64,000 nucleotides of DNA from Candidatus Thiovulum stygium (GTDB lineage Bacteria; Campylobacterota; Campylobacteria; Campylobacterales; Thiovulaceae): assembly GCA_021582295.1 (NCBI GenBank), contig CP091137.1:948001-1012000 (forward strand). The letters run 5' to 3'. The notes beneath the pieces were generated by a model, which was given only the letters and a program-made list of their open reading frames with translations, was not told where the DNA came from and did no database searches. This document shows positions 52,541 to 62,132 of this stretch, in pieces. The translations under genes and the position numbers were made by a program. Positions within the stretch are counted from its first letter, which is position 1. Each line of letters begins with the position of its first letter.

Positions 52541-53791
52541 CTAATAATATGATTTTAAATATTCTACAAGAGGTTTTTTATTAAAAATTTCATAAAAAGT
52601 CTCATTTGTATCGTTTTCTGTTTCTTGAGTAGTTCCAAAATTCCAACCAGAACTAGAATCACTAAAATTATTTGAAGAATCGCCAGAATTACCTGTATCA
52701 AAATTCAAACTACCACTGTTTTCACTATTTGCATTTGCAGAATCAGATTTAAAATATTTAGGATTAGGTTTTAATTGAATTGTCAAATCACCTTTATCTT
52801 TATGACGAAATAAAAACTGAAAGACTTCGGGCATATTTTTCTTTTGAGAAGAGAAATATTTTTTAATATCTTCTTCAGATTTAACTTCTATATCATTAAT
52901 ATTAATAAGTTTATAAGTAGGCTTTAAATCATTTTTTGCAAAAGCACTTTTTTTATGAATATTTGCAACAAAAAGCCCTTCATCAAACCAAATTCCAAGA
53001 TTTTCCATAAATGAGTCGCTTAATAGTCCACCACTTTTTAATTCTGCTGTTGTCATATTAAATTCTAAAAGTTCTTTATTTCGTAATACTTCAAATTGAA
53101 AAACTGAGCCAACTTGTGAAAATAATATATTTTTTAATAGTTTTTCTAATTTTTCAGGTCTCTGATTATTAACATAAAGAACCTCATCACCTTCTAAAAA
53201 CTTATTATTTTCAAAAAATGGATTTGAGTATTTAATAAAAATAGAACTATTTTTATCTATGAAATAAATTCCTAAATCTGAAAGTTCAGAATTAGAACTA
53301 TTAATAAAATGAGAGATAAAATCTATATCTATAAAATTATTATTACCAATTGTTATACCATTTGTTACACAACAACCATTAATAATTCGTAGATTATCAT
53401 CTACAATTTCGCTAAATTCACCAAAATTAAGACCTATTTGAGGCTTAGATATATAACCTGAAGCATACATATCTTTTGTCATAACAAATAGATGAGGTTT
53501 TCTTGGAATTCTAATTTTGATAGGTTCTTTATTATTTGCAAATTTAATTTTACTCTCAAAAAGAGAGAGTCCTAAAATAGGATCTCTTTTTGAGATATTT
53601 ATATCTTTTGACTTTATATTCAAATCTATTTGATTTGGAACAAAAGCAAAAGAGTGGTTAGAATCTATAATCCAAGTTTGATAATCATTAATTAAAAAAA
53701 GTTCTTTTTCTATTTTTTGACGACAAAGAGGATTAGCAAAAAGAAATCCAGAAGAAAATATAAATTGAAAAACTTTTTTTTTACTAACCAT
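52541..53791 (-). CDS. Secreted PDZ-domain protein of the epsilonproteobacterial DUF7488 type
   Basis: 416 residues with a signal peptide (MVSKKKVFQFIFSSGFLFA). Residues ~25-190 are a beta-rich domain with several cysteines (NGCCVTNG). Two PDZ-like segments follow (DLGIYFIDKNSSIFIKYSNP; ENLGIWFDEGLFVANIHKKS). The C-terminal ~70 residues are a Ser/Asn/Gly-rich tail. It overlaps ybaB by 8 bp, matching the arrangement in related genomes. Probably a periplasmic scaffold; no catalytic motif seen. Confidence 0.8.
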   Translation of the reverse strand: MVSKKKVFQFIFSSGFLFANPLCRQKIEKELFLINDYQTWIIDSNHSFAFVPNQIDLNIKSKDINISKRDPILGLSLFESKIKFANNKEPIKIRIPRKPHLFVMTKDMYASGYISKPQIGLNFGEFSEIVDDNLRIINGCCVTNGITIGNNNFIDIDFISHFINSSNSELSDLGIYFIDKNSSIFIKYSNPFFENNKFLEGDEVLYVNNQRPEKLEKLLKNILFSQVGSVFQFEVLRNKELLEFNMTTAELKSGGLLSDSFMENLGIWFDEGLFVANIHKKSAFAKNDLKPTYKLININDIEVKSEEDIKKYFSSQKKNMPEVFQFLFRHKDKGDLTIQLKPNPKYFKSDSANANSENSGSLNFDTGNSGDSSNNFSDSSSGWNFGTTQETENDTNETFYEIFNKKPLVEYLKSYY

Positions 53792-54101
53792 TGAATTTAA
53801 ATGAACTCATACCACTCACTATATTCATAGCACTTTTCTTTTTAAATTCAGCAACTTTTATAAGAGCATCATTAACAGCACCGACAACTAAAATTTGAAT
53901 AGAATCTAAATCACCAGAAAGAGAACTATCAATTTTTAGATCAATTAAATCGCCTTTACCATTCATTGAAGCGGAAACTATTCCACCGCCACTTTTACCA
54001 ATAAAAAGTTGGTTTTGGCTATCATCGTCAAATTTTTTTGCCTGTTCTTGCATCGAAGATAAAGCTCTTTCAAACTCTTTTGTATCTAAATTTCCAAACA
54101 T
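53784..54101 (-). CDS. ybaB: YbaB/EbfC family nucleoid-associated protein
   Basis: 105 residues, the usual size. LSSMQEQAKKFDDDSQNQLF is followed by GGGIVSASMNGKGDLIDLKI, the family signature. Binds DNA as a tweezer-like dimer. 3 bp after panD. Confidence 0.93.
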   Translation of the reverse strand: MFGNLDTKEFERALSSMQEQAKKFDDDSQNQLFIGKSGGGIVSASMNGKGDLIDLKIDSSLSGDLDSIQILVVGAVNDALIKVAEFKKKSAMNIVSGMSSFKFNG

Positions 54102-54104
54102 TTT

Positions 54105-54470
54105 TTAAACCTCATATTTTATATTAATTATTTCATTTTTACTATTAACAATAACAACAGTCGGTTGATAATTTTCTAATTCTTTTTCAGAAAAAGAGGC
54201 ATAAGCAACAATAATAATTATATCACCTACATGAACTTTTCGAGCAGCTGCACCATTTAAACAGATATCTTTTTTTCCTCGTTCTCCTCGAATAGCATAA
54301 GTTGAGAATCTTTCGCCATTATTTATATTTAAAATTTCAACTTTTTGACCAATTCTCAATTTAGCTTTTTCTAAAAGTTCTTCATCAATAGTAATAGAAC
54401 CGACATAATTAAGATTTGCATCGGTAACCGTAGCACGATGAATCTTACTATATAGCATCTCTATATTCAT
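54105..54470 (-). CDS. panD: Aspartate 1-decarboxylase PanD
   Basis: 121 residues. The self-cleavage site is [14 protein letters not shown] (Gly-Ser, giving the pyruvoyl group). [20 protein letters not shown] is conserved. Makes beta-alanine for pantothenate. The stop/start junction with the upstream ferredoxin-like gene overlaps by one base. Confidence 0.97.
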   Translation of the reverse strand: MNIEMLYSKIHRATVTDANLNYVGSITIDEELLEKAKLRIGQKVEILNINNGERFSTYAIRGERGKKDICLNGAAARKVHVGDIIIIVAYASFSEKELENYQPTVVIVNSKNEIINIKYEV

Positions 54471-54847
54471 TAAAGCCTACCCATTTGTCTCATCAAATCT
54501 TTAGGCTGAATAGCTTTGTCCCAAAACATATCTTTAATTAATAGGTCAGCGACAGGCTCACCTCCAATGATATGTTCATTTATTATTCTATCGATTGCCT
54601 GTTTATCAACAGCTACATACATAAAATGTCCTGGTTCAACCAACATAACTGGTCCAAGATTACATCGTCCAAGACAACTAGTTTGAATTGGTTGAACAGT
54701 TGCTATGATTCCTTTTTGCATAAGAGATTGAGCCAAATATTGAAAATGATCTCGATTATCAGCTCTTACACAGCTAGGTTTTGGCATTCCAGGAGGATTT
54801 GACTGTTGGCACTTAAATATATAAAAGGCTGGTTGTGGTTGTCCCAT
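54470..54847 (-). CDS. Thioredoxin-like [2Fe-2S] ferredoxin protein
   Basis: 125 residues. Cysteines in [18 protein letters not shown] and [16 protein letters not shown] give the C-x(10-12)-C...C-x3-C pattern of thioredoxin-like [2Fe-2S] ferredoxins. Cytoplasmic electron carrier, partner unknown. First gene of the minus-strand run through panD, ybaB, PDZ, mltA and birA. Confidence 0.9.
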   Translation of the reverse strand: MGQPQPAFYIFKCQQSNPPGMPKPSCVRADNRDHFQYLAQSLMQKGIIATVQPIQTSCLGRCNLGPVMLVEPGHFMYVAVDKQAIDRIINEHIIGGEPVADLLIKDMFWDKAIQPKDLMRQMGRL

Positions 54848-54938
54848 AAACTTATTCTCTCTTTTAGCTTTTGAAGAATTCTACCAAAGTTTTAAATATG
54901 ATGATTATAATTATTTAGATTTAATAAAAAGGATAAAA

Positions 54939-55229
54939 ATGGTGAGACTGTCAAATATAGAAATAGAGATATTAAAAAACAATATTTATAATATAGATAA
55001 TAATGCAGAGATATATATTTTTGGAAGTAGAGCAATTGAAAATAAAAAAGGTGGTGATATAGATATACTTATAATTTCAAAGATTATTAATCGCATTGAC
55101 AAAAGAAAAATTAGATTAGCTTTTTTTAAAGAATTTGGCGAACAAAAACTTGATATTATTTTAGAAGAAAATATAAACAATCTTTCTGAATTTTCAAAAA
55201 ATATAATAGAAAAGGCAATTAAAATATGA
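54939..55229 (+). CDS. mntA: MntA-type nucleotidyltransferase antitoxin
   Basis: 96 residues, a minimal nucleotidyltransferase. GSRAIENKKGGDIDILI is the GSx10DxD active site, with a third acidic residue in LDIILEE. In MntA/HepT systems it AMPylates a tyrosine of the HEPN toxin. It overlaps the HEPN gene by 4 bp (ATGA). Confidence 0.88.
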   Translation: MVRLSNIEIEILKNNIYNIDNNAEIYIFGSRAIENKKGGDIDILIISKIINRIDKRKIRLAFFKEFGEQKLDIILEENINNLSEFSKNIIEKAIKI

Positions 55230-55660
55230 GAAAAGAGCTATTTCTAGAAATTCACAAGAATTTAGCAAAACAAATTTTTTGGTTAGAAAGATCATATTTA
55301 AAAAGTATAAATATCGATTTAAAATCTAGCTTAAAAGATGATGAGTTTGATATTTTAGAAACATTATCTTCAAGATATGCAAGAACAATTGATTTTTTAG
55401 TTCGTAAATATTGGAGAGCTTTAGATGAGGTTGAATTTGAAACTCAAGGAACTTTAATCGATGTTGTGAATCGTGCTGAAAAGCGAGACTTTTTTACAAA
55501 TATCGAAGAGTTCCGTGAAATGAAAGATATAAGAAATGATATAGTTCATGAATATATTAATGATGAGTTAAACGACATATTTATAGATGTCCTAAAATCA
55601 TCAAATAAATTAATAGATATAGCTAAAATATCATATAAATATGGTGAAAAATATATTTAA
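55226..55660 (+). CDS. hepT: HEPN-domain toxin, HepT-type
   Basis: 144 residues, helical. RNDIVHEY is the RX4HXY motif that forms the RNase site and contains the tyrosine modified by MntA. Translationally coupled to the nucleotidyltransferase gene. Predicted RNase toxin silenced by AMPylation. Intact on both catalytic sides, so probably active. Confidence 0.88.
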   Translation: MRKELFLEIHKNLAKQIFWLERSYLKSINIDLKSSLKDDEFDILETLSSRYARTIDFLVRKYWRALDEVEFETQGTLIDVVNRAEKRDFFTNIEEFREMKDIRNDIVHEYINDELNDIFIDVLKSSNKLIDIAKISYKYGEKYI

Positions 55661-55678
55661 ATTTTAAAAGGCAAATTT

Positions 55679-56338
55679 ATGAAAAAGGTTATTTTAGTTG
55701 GAGCTTCTGGACATTCAAAAGTTATTGTTGATATTTTAGAAAAAATGGAAAACATTAAAATTATTGGATATTTAGATAGTTATAAAAAAGATGCTACATT
55801 TTTTGGTTATCAAATTTTTGGAACAGAATACAAAATATCAGAATTATATAAAAATAATATAATAGACTGTTGTATTATATCAATTGGAGATAATTTTATA
55901 AGATTTAAAATGTATGAAAAAATCTTAAAATTAGAACCTAATATACAATTTTGTTCAGCAATTCATCCAAAAGCAATTTTGGGCAGAGGAGCTCTAATTG
56001 GTAGCGGTACAGTTGTCATGGCAAATGCTGTTATAAATTCAGATGCAAAAATAGGAAACCATTCGATTATAAACACATCAGCGATTATCGAACATGATTC
56101 TATAATTGGAGATTTTTCTACAATTTCACCAAATGTTTCTTTTGGAGGTGGGGTGCAAATTGGCAATTTTGTTTTTATAGGTTTAAATGCGAGTATAAAA
56201 CACTATATAATAATCGGCAATAATGTTATATTAGGAGCTAATTCATTTGCTAATAAAAATATTGATTCAAATGTTTTAGCTTATGGAACACCAGCAGTTA
56301 AAATTAAAGATATAAATTTAGGAGATAAATATCTTTAA
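55679..56338 (+). CDS. NeuD/PglD-family sugar O- or N-acetyltransferase
   Basis: 219 residues. An N-terminal Rossmann-like part (KKVILVGASGHSKVIVDILE) binds the sugar nucleotide. A left-handed beta-helix of hexapeptide repeats follows (AILGRGALIGSGTVVMANAV) with the catalytic His region in NTSAIIEHDSIIGDFSTISP. Acts in sialic-acid, capsule or bacillosamine-type glycan synthesis. pglB is in the same window but not adjacent, so the exact acceptor is open. Confidence 0.88.
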   Translation: MKKVILVGASGHSKVIVDILEKMENIKIIGYLDSYKKDATFFGYQIFGTEYKISELYKNNIIDCCIISIGDNFIRFKMYEKILKLEPNIQFCSAIHPKAILGRGALIGSGTVVMANAVINSDAKIGNHSIINTSAIIEHDSIIGDFSTISPNVSFGGGVQIGNFVFIGLNASIKHYIIIGNNVILGANSFANKNIDSNVLAYGTPAVKIKDINLGDKYL

Positions 56339-56340
56339 TT

Positions 56341-56959
56341 TTATATCTCTTTAAATATAGAACCTTTTGGTACAAAAACTCTTTTTTGAAAATTTGAAAT
56401 TAAAAATTTATCAAATTTTTGAATTTTTTTATCTCGTTCAGCAAAAATTTTTGCATCAGTATAAGCTCTTTGAAAAATTTCAAGACTTCGTTTATCTGAT
56501 GCATCCCAATATAAATAGATCATAATCATTACTCGCATATCTATCAATTGGACTAATATATAATCTAACTTGATTAACTTCTCCATCAAATATACCATCG
56601 CGAGATATATCTTCAAGTATTAAATCAATTCGATCAAAACTATTTTTATTGTAAGGCAAACCAAACGAAATAGTAACACCTTCAAATTTACGATTTTTAT
56701 CATCAATGCGATCATGAAAAAATGTGGCTAATATTGGCGAACTTTCAAAAAACCAGGTTATAAATTCACCTTTATAACCTGTATAATTTAACATTGTCAA
56801 AATTGGACTATCAAAGACTTGTTCAAGATAATTTCTACGAATATCTCGATTATATAAATGAGATTGAAATATTATGAGATCTCTATTCCAAGACCTCATC
56901 CAACCAATTCCGCGACGACATTTCCAAGTTTCAATAATTTTTAATATAAAATCGAACAT
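56341..56959 (-). pseudogene. Hypothetical protein gene with a single frameshift
   Basis: From ATG 56959 (MFDFILKIIETWKCRRGIGW) the frame is open to ~56515 (PIDRYASNDYDL). One base over, it continues YLYWDASDKRSLEIFQRAYT to 56341, giving ~205 residues in total. The break is at GATCTATTTATATTGG with one extra base, not a homopolymer. A soluble protein of unknown function; I recognise no domain. Either a true pseudogene or a sequencing error. Confidence 0.6.
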
Positions 56960-56985
56960 TGAACAAAAAATAAATTAATATTTAA

Positions 56986-59022
56986 TTAAAAAGTTTCGAG
57001 ATATTCTCGCAATTCTTTGCCAATTTTTGGATGTTTTAGCTTTTTAATAGCTGTAGCTTCAATTTGTCGAACTCGTTCGCGAGTAATTCCAAGAGCTTTA
57101 CCAATTTCTTCGAGAGTTCTTTCACTTTCGTCATCCATTAAACCAAATCTCATATTAATAACAGCTCGTTCTCTATCATTTAATTTATTTACGACAAATT
57201 CAATTTGAGTTCTTAAATCATCTTTTAAAATAGTATCCATTTGAGTAATGCTATCTCGATCTTCGATATTATCTCCAACTTTGCCATCATCATCAGAATT
57301 TGCAGGTGAATCTAAACTTATAGGTTCAGTAGTTATTTTAATAATGTTCTTGATTTTATCTTCAGGTAATCCAACTTCTTTAGCAATAAATGCAGTTGAA
57401 GGTTCTTTTCCATGTTCTTGAGAATAGTTTCGTTTAATTTTATGAATTTTATTTATAGTTTCGATCATATGAATTGGAATTCTAATTGTTCTAGCTTGAT
57501 CTGCGATTGCACGACTAATAGCTTGACGAATCCACCAAGTTGCATAAGTTGAAAATTTAAAACCTTTTTTATATTCAAATTTATCAACGGCTTTCATTAA
57601 TCCAATATTGCCTTCTTGAATTAAATCTAAAAATGGTAATCCTCTATTTGTATATCTTTTAGCAATCGAAACAACAAGACGAAGATTACTAACAGCCATA
57701 TGATGTTTAGCACTATCAGAAATATTTTTGCCTCGTTTAATTTGATCAAGAATCAAACCTAATTCATCTTTTTCGAGATTAAAACTTTTTTTACTTGCTT
57801 CACGAGTAGTAAATAATTTTTTTATTTCCATATAAGTGGCAACCATTGTTGTCTCAGGAGTTCGTGAAATAATTTCATCTTTACTTAAATAAATAATATC
57901 TTTTAAAATTTTACGATGATTTTCTACAAGATTATCATTAAAAAGAGATAATTTATATTCAAGTCTTCGTAACTCTCGATCAAAACTTTCATCATTTTTA
58001 ATAGAAGTTTCTATCGATTTAACTAATTCATTTATTAATTTACTTGTTGGTCCAAGATCAATTAATTTTGTTTTTAATGTCCATTTTTTATAAGCTAATT
58101 CTAAATGATATAAAATATAGTCTAAACTAGTTCGATCATTAGTTGGTTCAGATCTTCCAGTAGCATTAAGCCATTCTAATTTTGCTTGTTCAAGAGCTTT
58201 AAAACTCTCTATAACTTTTTGAACTCTTGCTTCACCAGAAGCAGTTTTAGCTTTAGAACTTTTTTTAGGCTTTTTTTTCTCTACTTCGCCATCATCTTCA
58301 TTGTTCTCTTCAATTTCAGATTCATCATCTTCATCATCATCTTCTTCTTCACCGTCTTGTTCATGTGTTTGAGATACAGACGATGTTTGAATTGCAACTG
58401 ATGTTTTTTTAGACTTTAAAACACTATCATCTAAATCATCATCATAATCGACGGAAAAATCTTCTTCTCCGCTTCCACCTTTATAATCTTCGTCATCGAA
58501 ACTTCTAAAAAGCTCTTTAACTCTTCGTTCGCGATTTATAAGAGGTTCTTTATAATCTAAAATAAAATCGATTAAATAAGGTACTGAAGTTATAGCATCT
58601 AAAATAATATCTTCACCTATTTCAATTTGTCTAGCGAGTTTAATTTCATCTTCTTTTGCAAGAAGTTCTGTTTGACCCATTTCTCGAAGATACATTCTAA
58701 CAGGACTATCACTTCTCGACCATTCGAGAAGTTCTCGTTCTTTCATAATATTAAAGTTTTCACTAATAACTTTAATATATTGTTTCTGTTTTTCTAATGC
58801 TCTTACTCTAGCCTCTCGCTCACTTTGTGTTTTAGTAAATTGATAAGATGTATATAAGCATGTTTTTTTATCTTCGATAATTTTTATAAGTTGTTTTGCT
58901 AATGCAAGAGTTGGTTGCTTGTCTAAAACTGAAGCAACTTTATCATATGTAATGCACTCTTGACCGCTCTGTTTTTCGGCTATTAACTTTTCAATTCTGT
59001 CTGAAAACTCTCTTGCAGTCAT
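56986..59022 (-). CDS. rpoD: Housekeeping sigma factor RpoD (sigma-70)
   Basis: 678 residues. Region 1.1, then a long acidic insert ([20 protein letters not shown]). Region 2 has [20 protein letters not shown] and [20 protein letters not shown]. Region 3 has [13 protein letters not shown]. Region 4 ends [20 protein letters not shown]. Directs RNA polymerase to -10 TATAAT promoters such as those noted here. Longer than Campylobacter RpoD mostly because of the acidic insert. Confidence 0.97.
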   Translation of the reverse strand: MTAREFSDRIEKLIAEKQSGQECITYDKVASVLDKQPTLALAKQLIKIIEDKKTCLYTSYQFTKTQSEREARVRALEKQKQYIKVISENFNIMKERELLEWSRSDSPVRMYLREMGQTELLAKEDEIKLARQIEIGEDIILDAITSVPYLIDFILDYKEPLINRERRVKELFRSFDDEDYKGGSGEEDFSVDYDDDLDDSVLKSKKTSVAIQTSSVSQTHEQDGEEEDDDEDDESEIEENNEDDGEVEKKKPKKSSKAKTASGEARVQKVIESFKALEQAKLEWLNATGRSEPTNDRTSLDYILYHLELAYKKWTLKTKLIDLGPTSKLINELVKSIETSIKNDESFDRELRRLEYKLSLFNDNLVENHRKILKDIIYLSKDEIISRTPETTMVATYMEIKKLFTTREASKKSFNLEKDELGLILDQIKRGKNISDSAKHHMAVSNLRLVVSIAKRYTNRGLPFLDLIQEGNIGLMKAVDKFEYKKGFKFSTYATWWIRQAISRAIADQARTIRIPIHMIETINKIHKIKRNYSQEHGKEPSTAFIAKEVGLPEDKIKNIIKITTEPISLDSPANSDDDGKVGDNIEDRDSITQMDTILKDDLRTQIEFVVNKLNDRERAVINMRFGLMDDESERTLEEIGKALGITRERVRQIEATAIKKLKHPKIGKELREYLETF

Positions 59023-59095
59023 AATGTTCCAATCTCATTTTTTAAATAAAGTGTAATTTTTGAAGCCTTGTTGTTTGTATTGTGAAGAAAATATG

Positions 59096-59172
59096 TGGTT
59101 GCGAGAATAGGATTTGAACCTATGACCTACGGGTTATGAGCCCGTCGAGCTACCGGACTGCTCTATCTCGCG
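59096..59172 (-). tRNA. Initiator tRNA-fMet (CAT)
   Basis: 77 nt on the minus strand, starting CGCGAGATAGAGCAG and ending CGCAACCA with encoded CCA. Anticodon loop CTCATAA is flanked by GGG/CCC pairs, and the C1-A72 mismatch is the initiator hallmark. Confidence 0.95.
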
Positions 59173-59189
59173 GTTTTTAAGAATTTTAT

Positions 59190-59264
59190 TGGTTGGGGAG
59201 TGAGGATTCGAACCTCAGAATGACGGGACCAAAACCCGTTGCCTTACCACTTGGCGACACCCCA
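59190..59264 (-). tRNA. tRNA-Gln (TTG)
   Basis: 75 nt on the minus strand, starting TGGGGTGTCGCCAAG, anticodon arm ACGGG-TTTTGGT-CCCGT (anticodon TTG), T arm GAGGTTCGAATCCTC, encoded CCA. Confidence 0.95.
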
Positions 59265-59594
59265 GAAGCAATAACGAGTGGAATTATAGCTACTTTTTTT
59301 TACGATGTCAAATAGATGTTTTATGATATTTCAGTTCAATTAAATGTTATATCAAAAAGAAATTTATCGCTATTATAAAGAGATCTTTAATTGAATGTAA
59401 TAACTATTTTTAGAGTTTAGCTGTTTATAGATTAAGCTTTAAAGAAGTTCGAGTTTTTAGGTAAAATAATTTCAAAATTAATAATATATCTCATATTAAA
59501 TAATAATATAATTTATATATTTTGTTTGTAAAATACAATTTATTGAATATTTGAGATATTTATTTTTATTTTTATATTTTTCAAAAGGAAAAAA
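59265..59594. other. Intergenic region upstream of the response regulator
   Basis: AT-rich, no ORF. Contains a TATAAT-like stretch (AATAATATAATTTA near 59505) that may be the response-regulator promoter, and AAAAGGA as its ribosome-binding site at 59583-59589. Confidence 0.4.
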
Positions 59595-59954
59595 ATGGCA
59601 AAAATTGCAATTATTGACGATGAACCAGAAATTTTATCTATGCTAGAAAGATTATTAGGTCGAGAAAAAGGATTTGAAGTTCGAGTTTTTTCAAATCCTG
59701 CAAATGCTCTTGAAGAAGTTAAAGCTGGAACTTTTGATATTGTTCTTCTCGATATTATGATGCCTCAAATGGATGGAATGGATTTTTTAAAAGTTGTGCG
59801 AACTCAAAACACAAAAACCAAAATTATCATGATGACTGCTTATTCAACTCTTGATCGAGTCTTAAATTCTCATAAGTCAGGTGCAAATGATTATTTATTA
59901 AAACCTTTTAAAAGTCTTGCAAAAGTTCTTGAAAAAATCAAAGCTTTCGCTTAA
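59595..59954 (+). CDS. Single-domain response regulator (CheY-like)
   Basis: 119 residues, receiver domain only. Acidic pair IDDEPE, phospho-acceptor Asp in VLLDIMMPQMDG (~51), Thr in MMTAYS and Lys in LLKPFKS. No output domain, so it acts by protein-protein contact. Partner kinase not in the window. The cytochrome gene starts within its 3' end. Confidence 0.93.
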   Translation: MAKIAIIDDEPEILSMLERLLGREKGFEVRVFSNPANALEEVKAGTFDIVLLDIMMPQMDGMDFLKVVRTQNTKTKIIMMTAYSTLDRVLNSHKSGANDYLLKPFKSLAKVLEKIKAFA

Positions 59955-60312
59955 AAATATTTTTATAGTTACACTTTTCGCTAATAATATTATTTATTCA
60001 GAAAATATAAATATAGGCGAAGAGTTGTATTTTTCAAAAGGATGTTCTAATTGTCATGGCACTGATGGAAAAGGTTTAAATAGTTATCCATCTATATCTG
60101 GTAAGCCATTTTGGGATACTAAAAGAAAACTTTTAAAGCTAAAAGCTGGAATTGAATTAAGTTCGAGATCTCAAATTATGATTCCATTTGCAAAAAGTTT
60201 AACAGATACTGAAATCGATGAGGTCTCAACTGCTTTACAAAACTTAAAACGAAAAAATGATGAAAATAAATTTAGAACACCTAGAGAAATATGGGGAGAT
60301 GGAGGCAGTTGA
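59917..60312 (+). CDS. Periplasmic c-type cytochrome
   Basis: 131 residues from TTG 59917 (TTG 59929 is also possible). The signal peptide includes NIFIVTLFANNIIYS. One haem site GCSNCHGTDGKG and a distal methionine in IMIPFAKSL. Class I monohaem cytochrome for electron transfer. Overlaps the response regulator by 38 bp in another frame. The tail (KFRTPREIWGDGGS) overlaps the PAP2 gene start. Confidence 0.88.
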   Translation: MQKFLKKSKLSLKNIFIVTLFANNIIYSENINIGEELYFSKGCSNCHGTDGKGLNSYPSISGKPFWDTKRKLLKLKAGIELSSRSQIMIPFAKSLTDTEIDEVSTALQNLKRKNDENKFRTPREIWGDGGS

Positions 60313-60935
60313 AAAAATTAAAAATATCAAAATATTTATCTACAGTTTTATATTTAATCGCTTTTAATAATAGTGCTAATAGCTTAACGATTGATAAAAA
60401 AATGGATACAAGTAACAATTTTTTATTAACTTCTCATTATGAGTTACCATATATTGCTAGTTATACATTATTGGCAACTTCTCTAATTGAAGGAAATCAT
60501 GAAACACGATTTGGAAAAACAACTTTAAAAGCTCTTGATTCGTTTATTTGGACAAATTTAACAGTTGAAGCAATGAAAAAAACTTTTCGACGAGTTCGAC
60601 CACGATCTGCAAATTCACCAAATGAATGGTTTGTTAGCAGTAATGTAAATGATAATGATAGTTTTCCAAGTGGTCATGTTGCTTCAATGACTTCAATGGT
60701 TGTTCCATATTTCTTAGAATATAAAAAAGATTCAAATTTAGCTTATGCACTTTTATTATTGCCTTTACAACAAATGGCTGGAAGAGTAAATGCTCAAGCT
60801 CATTGGCAAACTGATGTTTTAATTGCAGGTTTGATTGGTTCAGCTTTTGGTTGGTATAGCCATTCACGAGAAAAACCTCTATTTTTATATTTCACAAATG
60901 ATGGCATTTTTACAGGTTTAAGGTATAAATTTTGA
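60309..60935 (+). CDS. PAP2-family phosphatase
   Basis: 208 residues from TTG 60309, which overlaps the cytochrome stop (TTGA). Signal or first helix YLSTVLYLIAFNNSANS. Catalytic motifs KKTFRRVRPRSA (KX6RP), SFPSGHVASM (PSGH) and GRVNAQAHWQTDVLIAG (third motif, with Arg replaced in the usual SRX5HX3D spacing but His and Asp kept). Lipid or undecaprenyl/LPS phosphate phosphatase in the envelope; substrate unknown. Confidence 0.87.
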   Translation: MKKLKISKYLSTVLYLIAFNNSANSLTIDKKMDTSNNFLLTSHYELPYIASYTLLATSLIEGNHETRFGKTTLKALDSFIWTNLTVEAMKKTFRRVRPRSANSPNEWFVSSNVNDNDSFPSGHVASMTSMVVPYFLEYKKDSNLAYALLLLPLQQMAGRVNAQAHWQTDVLIAGLIGSAFGWYSHSREKPLFLYFTNDGIFTGLRYKF

Positions 60936-62052
60936 AAAAAATATATTATTATTAATATCTGTTGCAAATGTAAATTTATACTCATTTTCACATGAACATT
61001 ATCAAATATATAAAGATATTTCGATTATGAAAATGGGTGGTGCAAATGTAGCTCTCGGTGGTAGTGGAACAGCAGTTTTTTATAATCCTGCTGGACTTTC
61101 GAATATTAATCGCAATGATGGTTCAGAAGTAAAAATTATAAATTTAACTTTATCAACAAGTAAAAATGTTTTAAATATTGGTAAAGATGGTCTTAATTTA
61201 CAAGATATTAAAAATGAAGATGAACGAAATCTTGAACTCTTGCGAATTGCTCGAGAAAATATTGGTAAAAATAATAATTTTGAAATTTCTGATTTTTCAT
61301 ATATTGCAAAAGGTGTTAAAAATTTTGCTTTTTCAGTTGGAGCTTTAACAAATGTCAATCTCGGTTTTCAAACTCATCGCGGTTTTGGAAGTAATGGTCT
61401 TTTAGATATTGGTGGTTCTGTTATTGGTGGCGGAGTTTTTGGACTCTCATATGATTGGTCACCAACTCTTTCTCTTGGGGTTGCAATAAAATATTTAAAA
61501 TATTTATCGATTAATGAAAATTTTACCCTTAATAAAATTATAGAATATCGTGATAATATAGATGACTATTTGATAGATAATGCTTCTCATAGTGGAACTT
61601 CAACTGTTTTTGATTTAGGTTTGTTGTGGCGAACAAAAAGTAATTATACTTTAGGCTTAAGTGCTTTAAATATTGGTGGAATAGGTTATGAATCTGATTT
61701 TACATATATTCCTAAAACTATTAATATGGGTTTAGCTTATCAAAAAGATCTAAATTATAAATTATTAAAGAATTTTAGATTTGGCTTAGATTATATAGAT
61801 ATAACTGAAGAATATGGAAATTCAGATTTTTTAAAAAAAAGCAGAATTGGAACAGAGGCTCTTTTTTATGATTCGACACTTTTTACTTTAAAAGGTGGAG
61901 TTGGATTATATAGAGGTTTTTACACTGCTGGATTAGATATAAGATTTGCAATAGTTCAAGCTAGTTTTGTTACATATGCAGAAGAAATTGGCATTTATAG
62001 TGGTCAAGATTCAGATAGAAGATATCTATTGAATTTAACGATTGGCTGGTAA
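60932..62052 (+). CDS. Outer-membrane beta-barrel protein (FadL/TraF/UPF0164-like), frame break in signal peptide
   Basis: The natural start is TTG 60932, which overlaps the PAP2 stop. Reading fails after AAA AAA ATA because an A7 run (60935-60941) seems to lack one A. With A8 it would read MKKNILLLISVANVNLYS, a signal peptide continuing in frame to 62052. Mature part: MKMGGANVALGGSGTAVFYN-PAGL motif of FadL/TraF-type proteins, then regular amphipathic strands (FAFSVGALTNVNLGFQ; TFNMGLAY-like). Ends in W, common for barrels. Without the fix, only ATG 61027 is available, lacking a signal peptide. Confidence 0.75.
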
Positions 62053-62087
62053 AATATAAAAAATATTTTATTAAAAAATATAGCTGT

Positions 62088-62093
62088 TATAAT
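62088..62093 (+). promoter_or_regulatory. Probable gltX promoter (-10)
   Basis: TGTTATAAT, an extended -10, 39 bp upstream of the gltX ATG; ribosome site GAGGTGG at 62122-62128. Confidence 0.55.
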
Positions 62094-62132
62094 TATAATC
62101 AAAAAATAAGTTAGTAATATAGAGGTGGTTTT

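Noticed and set aside
58186-58401. Plus-strand ORF rich in Phe and Ile across rpoD
   Set aside because: It is the antisense of the acidic rpoD insert and has no ribosome site or membrane-protein logic.
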